Assembly (NCBI GenBank): GCA_037179515.1
Contig: JAXCGZ010019249.1
Location: 10,001 to 74,000 of the forward strand
Source of the DNA: Halocaridina rubra
Lineage: Eukaryota > Arthropoda > Malacostraca > Decapoda > Atyidae
DNA: 64,000 nucleotides
Reading direction: 5' to 3'
Made by a program: the position numbers and the translations under genes. Below, in pieces: positions 36,115-64,000 of this stretch. Below the pieces are notes generated by a model. The model did not search any database, was not told the DNA's origin, and saw only the letters and a program-made list of their open reading frames with translations. Position 1 is the first letter of the stretch. Each line of letters starts with the position of its first letter.

Positions 36115-37972
36115 GATTACCTAATTGTGATTACCTAATTGTGTTTACGGGAAAGAGCCCAAAGCTCGTATCTTCCCGTCTCCTGATCGGTTCCATTTTT
36201 AGACTTAGTGATACTTATCATACCTGTCCTTAAAACTATGGATTGAGGTAGCATTAACTACCTCCTCGCTTAGCGAATTCCAATTATCAACTACTCTTAC
36301 ACTGAAAAAGTATTTCCTTACATCCTGCAAACAAGTTTTCTTCCGAAGCTTCAAACTATGACCTCTAGTTCTAGAGCCAGCCATATCGAAATATCGATCC
36401 CTATCCACTCTATCATAACCATGAAGGAATTTAAAGACTGTCACCATATCCCCCCTTACTCTTCTAGCTTCGAGTGATGGCAAGTCTAATTCCCTCAGCC
36501 TCTCATCATAACCGAGATTGCGTATTTCTGGCACCAGTTTCGTGGCATGTCTTTGAACTTTTTCAAGCTTAGCTATGTGCTTTTTCAAGTGCGGATTCCA
36601 AAAGGGGGCTGCATATTCGAGTTTTGGCCTCACATAGGTTACATAAATATTTCTGAACATTTCCTTGTCCATGTGCCTGAAGGCTACCCTTACATTTGAT
36701 AAGAATGCATATGCTGCCCTTACTACGCCATTTATATGTATTTCTGGAGACAAATCTGCCAATATGTTTACTCCTAGATCTCTCTCATTTTCTGTCTCCT
36801 GAAGTTGTACTCCAGCCACCGAGTAGTCAAGCTTGGGCCTTCTTGCACTTGTACCCATTCTCATTACCTTACATTTTGAGGTATTGAATTTCATTAGCCA
36901 CTTTTCTGACCACTCATGCAGATTATTTAGATCCTCCTGAAGTTCTCTACCATTGTTCTCGTTTTTTACTTTCTTCACAATCTTTGCATCATCTGCAAAC
37001 ATATTCATGAATGAATTTACAGACTCTGGTAGGTCATTTACATATACAAGGAACAAAAGTGGCCCTAAAACTGAACCCTGTGGAACTCCACTACTAACTC
37101 TTCTCCATTCAGACACTGAGTGTCTTACTCTAACCCTGTGTTCCCTTCCTTCTAAGTAAGTTTTTATCCATTCCAAAACATTTCCACCTATTCTAGCCAT
37201 TGATTGCAGCTTCCTAATAAGTCTCCCATGTGGAACAGTGTCAAACGCTTTCTGGAAGTCTAGGAATATGCAATCTGACCAGCCCTCTCTTTCCTGTAAG
37301 ATTTGGCTTACCTCATCATAAAATTCTAATAAGTTTGTTACTGTTGATCTACCTTCTCTGAAGCCATGTTGCCTCACTGACAAAAAGTTGAAGGATTACA
37401 AGTAAAGAGAGATATGTTTCCTTAGTAGTTTCTCCATAACTTTGCAAACTATGCTGGTCAAGGAAACTGGTCTATAGTTCAGAGCCGTATCCCTTCTTCC
37501 CTTTTTGAAGATAGGTATCACATTTGCTTGTTTCCAGCATCTTGGAATCTCCCCCGACTCCAGTGACTCCTTAAATATGATACTTAGTGCCACTGATATT
37601 GTGTTTGCACATTTTTTAAGCACATGAGGGGATATGTCATCAGGACCTGTAGCTTTATGAACATCTAAATCCATCAGCGCTTTGCATACCTCTGTGGCTG
37701 TAAGGTTGATGTTCTCTAATACCGGCCCTTGAGCTTCTATCACTGCTATCTGAGGGGGTGGGGTATTTTCTACTGTAAATACTGACTGAAACTCCTTGTT
37801 CAATTCTTTGCAGATCTCTTCATCCGTCTCAGTGATGCTTCCATCCGCTCTCTTTAGCCTTAAAACCTGTTCTTTTACCTTCAGTTTTCCTCTGATAAAG
37901 CTGTGGAAAAGCTTGGGATTTTCTTTAGCCTTCCTGGTGATGTCTCTCTCTGCCTCTCTCCTTTTACTTAGG

Positions 37973-37975
<3 letters not shown>
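36115..37975 (-). mobile_element. LINE array copy 3
   Basis: Nearly identical to copy 2 over the RT region (36205-37383 and 37396-37803 on the minus strand) but interrupted by a nonsense change near 37396 (Glu codon to TAA). It extends further 5' within ORF2 than copy 2 does before its deletion, then ends in (TG)n at 37976. Two 15-mer tail units. Confidence 0.88.
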
Positions 37976-38008
<33 letters not shown>

Positions 38009-38010
<2 letters not shown>

Positions 38011-38493
38011 TTACCTAATTGTGATTACCTAATTGTGTTTACGGGAAAGAGCCCAAAGCTCGTATCTTCCCGTCTCCTGATCGGTTCCATTTTTAGACTT
38101 AGTGATACTTATCATACCTGTCCTTAAAACTATGGATTGAGATAGCATTAACTACCTCCTCGCTTAGCGAATTCCAATTATCAACTACTCTTACACTGAA
38201 AAAGTACTTCCTTACATCCTGCAAACAAGTTTTCTTACGAAGCTTCAAACTATGACCTCTAGTTCTAGAGCCAGCCATATCGAAATATCGATCCCTATCC
38301 ACTCTATCATAACCATGAAGGAATTTAAAGACTGTCACCATATCCCCCCTTACTCTTCTAGCTTCTAGTGATGGCAAGTCTAATTCCCTCAGCCTCTCAT
38401 CATAACCGAGATTGCGTATTTCTGGCACCAGTTTCGTGGCATGTCTTTGAACTTTTTCAAGCTTAGCTATGTGCTTTTTCAAGTGCGGATTCC
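38009..38493 (-). pseudogene. LINE array copy 4 (485 bp)
   Basis: Holds the 3' UTR and the last ~127 codons of ORF2. It breaks at aagtgcggattcc and then (TG)n. Confidence 0.9.
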
Positions 38494-38508
38494 TGTGTGT
38501 GTGTGTGT

Positions 38509-38991
38509 GATTACCTAATTGCTATTACCTAATTGTGTTTACGGGAAAGAGCCCAAAGCTCGTATCTTCCCGTCTCCTGATCGGTTCCATTTTTAGACTT
38601 AGTGATACTTATCATACCTGTCCTTAAAACTATGGATTGAGATAGCATTAACTACCTCCTCGCTTAGCGAATTTCAATTATCAACTACTCTTACACTGAA
38701 AAAGTATTTCCTTACATCCTGCAAACAAGTTTTCTTACGAAGCTTCAAACTATGACCTCTAGTTCTAGAGCCAGCCATATCGAAATATCGATCCCTATCC
38801 ACTCTATCATAACCATGAAGGAATTTAAAGACTGTCACCATATCCCCCCTTACTCTTCTAGCTTCGAGTGATGGCAAGTCTAATTCCCTCAGCCTCTCAT
38901 CATAACCGAGATTGCGTATTTCTGGCACCAGTTTCGTGGCATGTCTTTGAACTTTTTCAAGCTTAGCTATGTGCTTTTTCAAGTGCGGATT

Positions 38992-38993
<2 letters not shown>
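38509..38993 (-). pseudogene. LINE array copy 5 (485 bp)
   Basis: The same 485-bp span and the same break at aagtgcggattcc as copies 4 and 6. A base change makes a premature stop in the VVDNW motif. The second tail 15-mer has one change (attgctattacc). A 60-bp (TG)n follows. Confidence 0.9.
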
Positions 38994-39054
<61 letters not shown>

Positions 39055-39056
<2 letters not shown>

Positions 39057-39537
39057 TTACCTAATTGTGATTACCTAATTGTGTTTACGGGAAAGAGCCC
39101 AAAGCTCGTATCTTCCCGTCTCCTGATCGGTTCCATTTTTAGACTTAGTGATACTTATCATACCTGTCCTTAAAACTATGGATTGAGATAGCATTAACTA
39201 CCTCCTCGCTTAGCGAATTCCAATTATCAACTACTCTTACACTGAAAAAGTATTTCCTTACATCCTGCAAACAAGTTTTCTTACGAAGCTTCAAACTATG
39301 ACCTCTAGTTCTAGAGCCAGCCATATCGAAATATCGATCCCTATCCACTCTATCATAACCATGAAGGAATTTAAAGACTGTCACCATATCCCCCCTTACT
39401 CTTCTAGCTTCGAGTGATGGCAAGTCTAATTCCCTCAGCCTCTCATCATAACCGAGATTGCGTATTTCTGGCACCAGTTTCGTGGCATATCTTTGAACTT
39501 TTTCAAGCTTAGCTATGTGCTTTTTCAAGTGCGGATT

Positions 39538-39539
<2 letters not shown>
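39055..39539 (-). pseudogene. LINE array copy 6 (485 bp)
   Basis: The same span and break point as copies 4 and 5, with one His-to-Tyr change in the QRHATKL motif. A 43-bp (TG)n follows. Confidence 0.9.
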
Positions 39540-39582
<43 letters not shown>

Positions 39583-39584
<2 letters not shown>

Positions 39585-41294
39585 TTACCTAATTTTGATT
39601 ACCTAATTGTGTTTACGGGAAAGAGCCCAAAGCTCGTATCTTCCCGTCTCCTGATCGGTTCCATTTTTAGACTTAGTGATACTTATCATACCTGTCCTTA
39701 AAACTATGGATTGAGATAGCATTAACTACCTCCTCGCTTAGCGAATTCCAATTATCAACTACTCTTACACTGAAAAAGTATTTCCTTACATCCTGCAAAC
39801 AAGTTTTCTTACGAAGCTTCAAACTATGACCTCTAGTTCTAGAGCCAGCCATATCGAAATATCGATCCCTATCCACTCTATCATAACCTTGAAGGAATTT
39901 AAAGACTGTCACCATATCCCCCCTCAATCTTCTAGCTTCGAGTGATGGTAAGTCTAATTCCCTCAGCCTCTCATCATAACTGAGATTGCGTATTTCTGGC
40001 ACCAGTTTCGTGGCATGTCTTTGAACTTTTTCAAGCTTAGCTATGTGCTTTTTCAAGTGCGGATTCCAAAAAGGGGCTGCATATTCGAGTTTTGGCCTCA
40101 CATAGGTTACATAAATATCTCTGACATTTCCTTGCCCATGTGCCTGGGGGCTACCCATACACTTGATAAGAAGGCATATGCTGACCTTACTATGCCATTT
40201 ATATGTATTTCTGGAGACAAATCTGCCAGTATGTTTACTCTTAGATCTCTCTCATTTTCTGTCTCTTGAAGTTGTACTCCAGCCACCGAGTAGTCAAGCT
40301 TGGGCCTTCTTGCACTTGTACCCATTCTCATTACCTTACATTTTGAAGTATTGAATTTCATTAGCCACTTTTCTGACCACTCATGCAGATTATTTAATCT
40401 TCCTGAAGTTCTCTACCATTGTTCTCGTTTCCTACTTTCTTCACAATCTTTGCATCATCTGCAAACATATTCATGAATGAATTTACACACTCTGGTAGGT
40501 CATTTACATATACAAGGAACAAAAGTGGCCTTAAAACTGAACCCTGTGGAGACTCTACTACTAACTCTTCTCCATTCAGACACTGAGTGTCTTACTCTAA
40601 CCCTCTGTTCCCTTCCTTCTAAGTAAGTTTTTATCCATTCCAAGACATATCCACCTATTCTAGCCATTGCTTGCAGCTTCCTAATAAGTCTCCCATGTGG
40701 AACAATGTCAAACGCTTTCTGGAAGTCTAGGAATATGCAATCTTCCCAGCCCTCTCTTTCCTGTAAGATTCAGCTTACCTCATCATAAAATTCTAATAAG
40801 TTTGTTACTGTTGATCTACCTTCTCTGAAGCCATGTTGCCTCACTGACAAAAAGTTGAAGGATTCCAAGCGAAGAGAGATATGTTTCCTTAGTAGTTTCT
40901 CCATAACTTTGCAAACTATGCTGGTCAAGGAAACTGGTCTATAGTTCAGAGCCGTATCCCTTCTTCCCTTTTTGAAGATAGGTATCACGTTTGCTGTGTC
41001 CAGCATCTTGGAATCTCCCCTGACTCCAGTGACTTTTTAAATATGATACTTAGTGCCACTGATATTGAGTTTGTGCATTTTTTTAAGTACATGAGGGGAT
41101 ATATCATCAGGACCTGTAGCTTTATGGACATCTAATTCCATCAGTGCTTTGCATACCTCTGTGGCTGTAAGGTTGATGTTCTCTGATACCAAGCCCATGA
41201 TCTTCTAAATCTGCAATCTGAGGGGGTGGGGTATTTTCTACTGTAAATACTGACTGAAACTCCTTGTTTAATTCTTTGCAGATCTCTTCATCCG
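39583..41294 (-). pseudogene. LINE array copy 7
   Basis: A longer and more decayed copy. ORF2 is split into pieces (40158-39673, 40361-40107, 41006-40770) by small indels, and several RT motifs survive (HGFREGRSTVTNLLEFYDE). The first tail 15-mer is changed (aattttg). It is probably the oldest full-body copy in the array (inference from divergence). Confidence 0.87.
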
Positions 41295-41307
41295 AGTGTG
41301 TGTTCGT

Positions 41308-41331
41308 GATTACCTAATTGTGTGTGTGTGT
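41308..41331 (-). repeat. Bare LINE 3' tail remnant (copy 8)
   Basis: One exact gattacctaattgtg followed by (TG)n, with no LINE body. It could be a very short 5'-truncated insertion or a leftover target. Confidence 0.7.
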
Positions 41332-41341
41332 TCTTTTTCAG

Positions 41342-41343
<2 letters not shown>

Positions 41344-41388
<45 letters not shown>
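41344..41388. repeat. (TTA)n microsatellite
   Basis: Perfect TTA repeat. Confidence 0.95.
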
Positions 41389-41715
41389 TGTTGTTGTTGT
41401 TTTTCCTCTTCTTATTTCACTTAAAAACACCACACGTAACAAGCAACATCAGAAATGTTGTGGGCAAGGCAAGTGGACTTCGTCATACCTTGCACACCTT
41501 CATCCCCATATTCAAGTGTATGGCAACATCAGGAAGGAGGGGATTGCCTGTCCTTTACTCTCTGATCCATTATAGTCGCTTTTTTTGACACAAGATATAT
41601 GTGTGAAGTATTTTTTTTTTCTCCACGAATGAAATAATTATATACATGCTTGTATATTCCCTGCATGTCATAAGAGAAAACTTAAATGGATAGGAAACAA
41701 AAGGGTTGGTAACGG

Positions 41716-41893
<178 letters not shown>

Positions 41894-41897
41894 AAAA

Positions 41898-41977
<80 letters not shown>
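41898..41977. repeat. (AT)n microsatellite
   Basis: Perfect AT repeat between the tRNA-like fragment and a family S copy. Confidence 0.95.
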
Positions 41978-42392
<415 letters not shown>

Positions 42393-42518
42393 GTGATAGG
42401 AGGTGTGGACATGCAAGGTGTGATGAAGCTCTGTTTCCCTTCATTTTTATTATTTGCTATCTCCAGCTGTATATGATATCGAAAGAGAAATTTGGCTTAG
42501 AGCATTCCCTTTTTTGTT

Positions 42519-42815
42519 TATGATTATGACACCAGGACCGGCAAAAAAAAAAAATAAATGTACCCTCATTAGGCCTGGGTACGAAGAAAACATAGAGAGA
42601 GCCAGAGATCGGGAGTGTATTGTGACTTGTCAGATGTGAAGGGATAATAAGACATGTGCAACGAATATCCAAGAATATTCGGTGTTGATGTAAGCATAGA
42701 AAGAGAACCGTAACTGAAACATCGAACTGTCCTGGACAGTCTTAAGTCCAATAGCCCCTTCAGGTGTATTGCAAAGGGCAGTTGGTGCCAAGGGCCAACC
42801 TACTACATGGAATTG
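42519..42815 (-). repeat. Family S copy (most complete head)
   Basis: In reverse orientation with tgattatgacaccaggaccg, aggcctgggtacgaag, catcgaactgtcctggacag and the head ggtgccaagggccaacctac tacatgg. This copy best shows the 5' head of the family. Confidence 0.85.
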
Positions 42816-45675
42816 CTCTTTTAGAACTTCTTATAGCGCATCTTCACCTCAATGAGGGTGAATGTAGTACCTCTCCACTGTTTTCTCAAATGACTGTATA
42901 ATTTTGAAAGCTGCTTTTTTTACTAATTTCCCTATACAGCTCCCATTCAGTGTGTACTTGTAATTTTGCCCTTCCATAGAGTTACTGCTTGAAAAAAGGG
43001 AATTATATTTTTCACTTTGTTTTCGCTTCCTTTTAGTAAACTACATATTTTGACTAATGAGTCATAATTGGTGCAGTTGTATTGCTTGTGCTTAATTAGA
43101 TTTCAGTTTTAAGCGGTCATTTTCTAAACTTGTTTCCCATTACATTCTCAGTAGACCGTAGTTTTCAACATTCAAATACGGTTTATGCATGTTTCTAGCC
43201 CTCTTTAGATATGTAGTAGAAACTGCAGTTATACGTAGTAAATCAAGATAATGCCAATCCTTATACATTGGCTTTTTGTGTAGATTTCTGATTTTTATGA
43301 ATAGTCTGGGAATTTATTTAACCATGTCCACATATCAGTTTTGAAGGCTGATGTTTTTTCCCATTGAAGGCATGGCAGTTTATGAATATGACAGGCAGTC
43401 AGTTTTCAGCATCAACAATACTAGTTTATAAGTGAAGAAAAATACCAACTATTTAATAAATCCATCTTACATGTGTTAAATTCTTTTTTGTACTATTTCA
43501 GGCTTCTGTTGTGCAATGTGCATAACTCAAGTTTACATTTTACATTGTGTTGGTGCTTTTGGAAGACTAATATCCTTGTACTTGGATCACTGCGTTGGAT
43601 GCCTTCAACCTTGTTTCATGATGTGGCAAAGTGGTGAAACTTTTCTACAAAAATCCTCACTATTTCAGCTATGGATCGTATAGCTGTATGCTTCTGAACT
43701 GCGATACTTATTAGGCTAATGCCCTTATAATTACTACAGTACGTATTATCTCCTTTGGCCTTTCATAATGGGGAATGATGCATGCTCTTACCCAGACATG
43801 TTCCACACTAAATGCATTTTAACATGTAGTCGCATTAATAATTCCAAAAGTCAATTTCCACTTCATATCTCATTTGATAAACCAATGCTACTTTTCAATT
43901 AAGCATATGCTCCTTCATATTTAAATATATCCTCTCTTATTGTTTAATACCTTTACTTAATAAGTTACATCACAAGCTTTTAAAAGATCTATACCATGAG
44001 AGGGCCTCTTGCTGATTCCCTAGTTTCAGTTAAACACTGGCTAAAGATCTTTGTTCTAGTTTTTAGAGAGCAAATATTAATATTTCTCAAAGGTCTATGT
44101 AAATACAATGACCGTGCAAATATTATCAGGGAAAAAAATATTTCTATTCCTAAGAAAATACTGTACTGCAAAACAAATGAGAAGAATCTTAAAAAACCAA
44201 TCTGTGCACATTGGTCAATAGTAAAACTTGGTATTCAAATTCATTTATTACATTAATAATATCCTTACAATGGTACAAAAGGTGTATTTCAGGTAAGAAT
44301 TGCCAAAGTTTTCAGGAGAAAAGAACAAGCTGGGGGAACAGGCAGACTATCTTGCCCTCCTACTACCTGTTACTTTTGTTTAAACTAATGTTACTTGGTC
44401 CTTTCTATTTGGTTAAAACACTTCCATTATGTACAAATATGATAACATTTGCACAAATATGTACAAAGAATGAATGTATGGAAATCTTTGGTCAATTATG
44501 AGATGCAACATAACATTTAATGGAAGGACCATTTTTTTCTCTTTAAGACACATATCTACAAGTTAAAATTACATCTGAAAAGGTTCTCATGGAGAAACAA
44601 ATGACACTACTCGAGGCTAACAATGAGAAATGGAACAATGGGGGAACGCCATGGTCAGGAGGGATGCATTCTAAAGAATAAATTTATTATCGGTTAACAT
44701 TGTGTTTCATTCATATTTACCAAATCCACGTAATTATATCTTGACCAATGCATCCATTGGTGTTCTATTCTCATTATTAGGCCCCTTAATGAGCTTTCTG
44801 AATGTACACATCTTGACACTCGAGGTAGTCGCGAATGAATTAATAACTTCTCAAGGTGACTGACAGAGCCAGCACCTGCCAATATATATTTCTATTATAT
44901 ATAATTTTCTTTCTTTCATAAACCACAGTTAGGCAATTGTCTTTCTGGCTATGACTACAAAAGTTCAATACAAAAAATAACTAACCTAGATTTCATTCAT
45001 GATAGAAATTTTTGTTGAAACTCAGAAAATGAATTGGTGATATATTTACATTTTCACATTTATGAGGGAAGGAAAACGGGAAAGGAAGTATAACCAAAGC
45101 TAGGCACTTTACTGAACCCAGAAAAAAACTTACGCTAAACCAGGTACCAAAAAAGCCCTTCTCCCAACTGTAATGATAGCTTGCATAGAATTTTTTTAGG
45201 TCACCCCAAGTTCATTATGAAAATAATTAATTTAATCTGGAACACAGTTTTAAATGAATAGTGGAAAAAAAAAATTATTTTACGATACAATACTGAAATA
45301 ATTAATTTACGTAAAAATAGCAATAGTATCGCTAGCATTACAGGTGGTAAATAAATCTGTATAGCTTGAAACAGAACTGTTAGATATAGAATAATTTGGT
45401 ATTTTGATACTAACAACAGAAGGAATATTACATTAAATAATTATTAGTACATGATTCTGCACTTATCTGCTTGAATGAGTGATTACCAGCCTTTCGTGAA
45501 TTTAAATATTTTCGAAAGTCCAATGAGGCCCTTTTGCCTTCCTTTTTTTATACCCTGACAAGCAGGGTATGGCATCACGTTCAAAAAACAAATGAACACT
45601 GTTAAAAATGTCTAAAATCTTTTTATTTTAAGTTTCTTATCCTGTAAGTGCTGAAGAAAGAACCTTGCCCTTTTA
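42816..45675. other. Intergenic region
   Basis: AT-rich unique-looking sequence. No coding exon or known element was recognised. Confidence 0.5.
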
Positions 45676-45897
45676 TTCCCAGCATGTTAGAGGAAGAAGC
45701 TAATTCTTAGCATGAGACAGGAGACGCCTTTCCCAGCATGGTAAAGGAGGTAACTTATTCTCAGCACATTAAAGGAGGAAACAAATTACAAGTAAGGTAA
45801 AAGAGAAAACTAATTTCAAGCACATTACAGGAGGCAAATGATTCCCAGCAAATTAAAGAAAGCAAATATTTACCAATATGTAAAAGGAGGCAACCAA
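45676..45897. repeat. 28-bp minisatellite, eight degenerate units
   Basis: The approximate unit ttcccagcatgttaaaggag gaaactaa repeats head to tail at 45676, 45704, 45730, 45758, 45786, 45814, 45842 and 45870. All units are 28 bp except the second (26 bp). Confidence 0.85.
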
Positions 45898-47284
45898 AGG
45901 GGCTTTCACTGGTAAAGAGAGAAAGAATATCACAACTCTTGCATGTTGTAAGAAAGAAATTAAATAGTATTAATAAGCGAGGGCTGTCAATCCTTCCATC
46001 CTTGAAGTCTTCAATAGGCAGAGAAAAGTAGTGAGGAAGAACAGGTTATATGTGAAGACTGCTGCTTTAATACTTTTGTTACAGTCGTGGCCAGCAGGAT
46101 TGAATATCTAACGAGGAATATAATGTCATCACCAAAAATTCTAACAGTATCTCCAATACTTATGTGCTATTTGGTATAACTTCCAATTATTCTGCTTGAC
46201 ATTCTCTTTTTCATAGCCTACAAACCGGTAAATGATTACAAATGAAGTTGCCGAAGAGTTTCAAATACGGTCATTCAATAAAATACCTGCAGTGAAAATG
46301 AACAAATAACAATATTTCATCTAATATAACTGAAAACATGAAAAGATTTGAGCAATAAGAAAACAGAAATGTAGCAAGATATCAAGTTCTAAAAATTCAT
46401 CTCATATAAAGGAGATACATTTTTAGAACTCTCAAGTCCTCAACTGTTTGACATTTTCAAAATACTCAACTTACAAAATTAAAACAGAAACTGTCAATAA
46501 CATCGTAAAAGCAATACCAATACATTCTGAGGAACTTAAAACATGAAACAGTTCAACACTTCACGTAAAATCAAATATTATTTAAAGCTAAAAAAAAAAC
46601 ACTTTCCCTACAATGCTACATAATCAACCATAGTTTAAAACACGCTCTTGAACTGGCAAAACACCCAATGCAGTAATGCTATCAACACTCAGTGTAAAAG
46701 AAGTATTGGTTCACAGAAAATGACCATTATGCCTCAAATTAATATGAACTGCATACGGTTTAAAAATGCTGAACTCGAACTGGCAAACCATGAAAAATCT
46801 ATGAAAGCTTAATTATTCCAATTGTTATGTCAGATGTGACAATCAGAGGGAGATATCAGGCTGTGGTAGCAGTTTGTGATGTGAGCCATGATAGAGCAGG
46901 AGGAAATGATGATTAAGGAATAAAAAAAAAAATGTGAGCAATGAGAACAGCTAAGAGTATGTGAGCAATACTGAAGGAAAATATAGTCTGCTTCCCAAAT
47001 TAGTCAACAAATTATTGTCCAATCACTAAATCACAAAAATTTACAATGTACTGAACTACCACAGTACAAAAATAAATAAAACAAAATTTAAGTGTTTCTC
47101 ACAATTTAACAAGAATATTCCATTAGCATCCAAGTATTGCTAAAATAAATCAATTGAACAAATTGATGTGGACAGTAATTAGAAACAGACTCAGGCGTTA
47201 AATCATTGGGAAAAAATCTGATATAATGAATCATGACTGCTTTTAGGAACAGATGAGATGGGATGAGACGAGGGCATGGTAACG
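45898..47284. other. Region downstream of ARID5; possible 3' UTR or further intron
   Basis: AT-rich noncoding sequence. If the last ARID5 exon ends at TAA this is partly 3' UTR. If the gtaagt donor is used it is intron, with a final exon I could not identify. Confidence 0.4.
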
Positions 47285-62018
<14,734 letters not shown>

Positions 62019-62580
62019 CTGCAGAAGAAAAGAACACGTTAATAAACATTCCTACAATAATAAATAATAATATCAAAATATTCAACTTTTGTAACTCAGC
62101 GACCATCAGGCTAATTCCCATTTGGACATTGGATTGACCTCCCAAGGTCATGTCGTTATCATAGTCACAAATGTTTTGAGATAAGTAGCATTCTTTGAAT
62201 TGCAAGTCCCTGTCAACTCACAGAGCTAAGTGTGAAGACCAAAGCACGTGCAAGGGTAATGGTGGTAATGTATCTTCATGAGACTGGAACTTAATGGACA
62301 ATAATATCTAGAATAGCTCTCCACGGAAAAAATAATTACACACGAATTATGATTCCTGTGAAGTGGATTTTACAGCTTTTACAGGTGAATTTTGAGAGAA
62401 GTAACATTTACAGCTACTGGACTGCTGCAAGAATTCGGTAGTACGTATTTGTTGTTTAATCAGTTCTTTGCTGGTGCTGCTTTGCTATTGAAAGTTCTCT
62501 ATGCTTTCAATGTGCACATAAAATTACAATCTGGAATCTTTCTCAAACTGATGAATTAATCCACGTCAATTATCTATCTG
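62019..62580. other. ARID5B: Upstream of first visible ARID5 exon
   Basis: Presumably intron, because the 62018 exon starts at an acceptor without an initiator codon. Nothing was recognised. Confidence 0.5.
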
Positions 62581-62620
62581 CCTATCTATCTATCAATCTA
62601 TCTATCTATCTATCTATCTA

Positions 62621-62692
<72 letters not shown>
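62581..62692. repeat. (CTAT)n (AT)n compound microsatellite
   Basis: CTAT repeats grade into about 70 bp of AT repeat. Confidence 0.95.
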
Positions 62693-62698
<6 letters not shown>

Positions 62699-62924
62699 CC
62701 ATTCTGCTAGTGCCTTATCAGCTATCTCCCTTTAAGATTAGAGAGCGTCCTGCTACCTCCTCCCACACTTGTGACGGGAAGCCCAGTGCTCCCTTTAGCC
62801 CCATTATTTGTCCCGTTTCAACTGCTTTACTTCTCTATATTTCTTTCAAAGACATCGTTCGCACTCATGAGGACTCCTGATATATTATCCAGAGGCTCCT
62901 TTTACATAAGATTCTGTCTATTCA

Positions 62925-62930
<6 letters not shown>

Positions 62931-62982
<52 letters not shown>
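62931..62982. repeat. (CT)n microsatellite
   Basis: About 52 bp of CT repeat. Confidence 0.95.
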
Positions 62983-62984
<2 letters not shown>

Positions 62985-63114
62985 GCAGTTTTCTCTAATT
63001 ATCATCATTTTCCTTATTTCTCAGCGGTTTCTTTTCAGTGCTTTGGTGTTATTATATATCATTATTAACATATCCAATAATATTCGAAACTACAATAGTG
63101 CCATAACAATATAA

Positions 63115-64000
<886 letters not shown>

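Noticed and set aside
34522..37159. Plus-strand frames of 60-70 codons across the LINE copies
   Set aside because: They are antisense shadows of LINE ORF2.

Overview
This is eukaryotic DNA, most likely from a decapod crustacean (inference). It has spliced genes with GT-AG introns. Very long (AT)n, (GA/CT)n, (TTA)n and (TG)n microsatellites fill much of the window, and many non-LTR retrotransposon fragments, tRNA-derived SINEs and DNA-transposon relics are present. Some dispersed repeats resemble ones I know from decapod genomes. No bacterial genes, CRISPR arrays or intact tRNA genes were seen.

Layout. (1) Positions 1-16.9 kb are repeat-dominated. They hold a large inverted-repeat structure (1-1745 against 6190-6957), a degenerate ~100-bp satellite, a decayed I-like LINE with an RNase H domain (about 4.1-5.8 kb), pieces of a Jockey-like LINE, and many microsatellites. 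(2) Positions 16970-27955 (+) carry the last eight coding exons (423 codons plus stop) of mind bomb 1 (mib1), the E3 ubiquitin ligase that promotes endocytosis of Notch ligands. The exons cover the last ankyrin repeats and all three RING fingers. The N-terminal half lies outside the window or was not recognised in it. Its introns carry SINEs and a decayed Tigger/pogo transposon. (3) Positions 28.3-33.2 kb are AT-rich intergenic DNA with a small inverted-repeat element. (4) Positions 33.4-41.3 kb (-) hold a head-to-tail array of seven copies plus a tail remnant of one CR1/Rex1-like LINE, joined through (TG)n tracts. Three consecutive copies are exactly 485 bp and break at the same base. (5) Positions 41.7-47.2 kb are intergenic, with SINE-like copies and a 28-bp minisatellite. 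(6) Positions 62018-47285 (-) carry eight consecutive coding exons (934 codons plus stop) of an ARID5-family chromatin/transcription regulator, convergent to mib1. The 5' exon(s) are missing.

Both host genes are supported by open reading frames whose splice phases join consistently across all exons and by close resemblance to MIB1 and ARID5B as I remember them; no alignment was run. They are ordinary conserved developmental and chromatin genes. The most unusual part of the window is the LINE array and the relations among its repeat families: a 3' tail shared between a Jockey-like LINE and a short interspersed family, and a Tigger relic with a matching 307-bp derivative.
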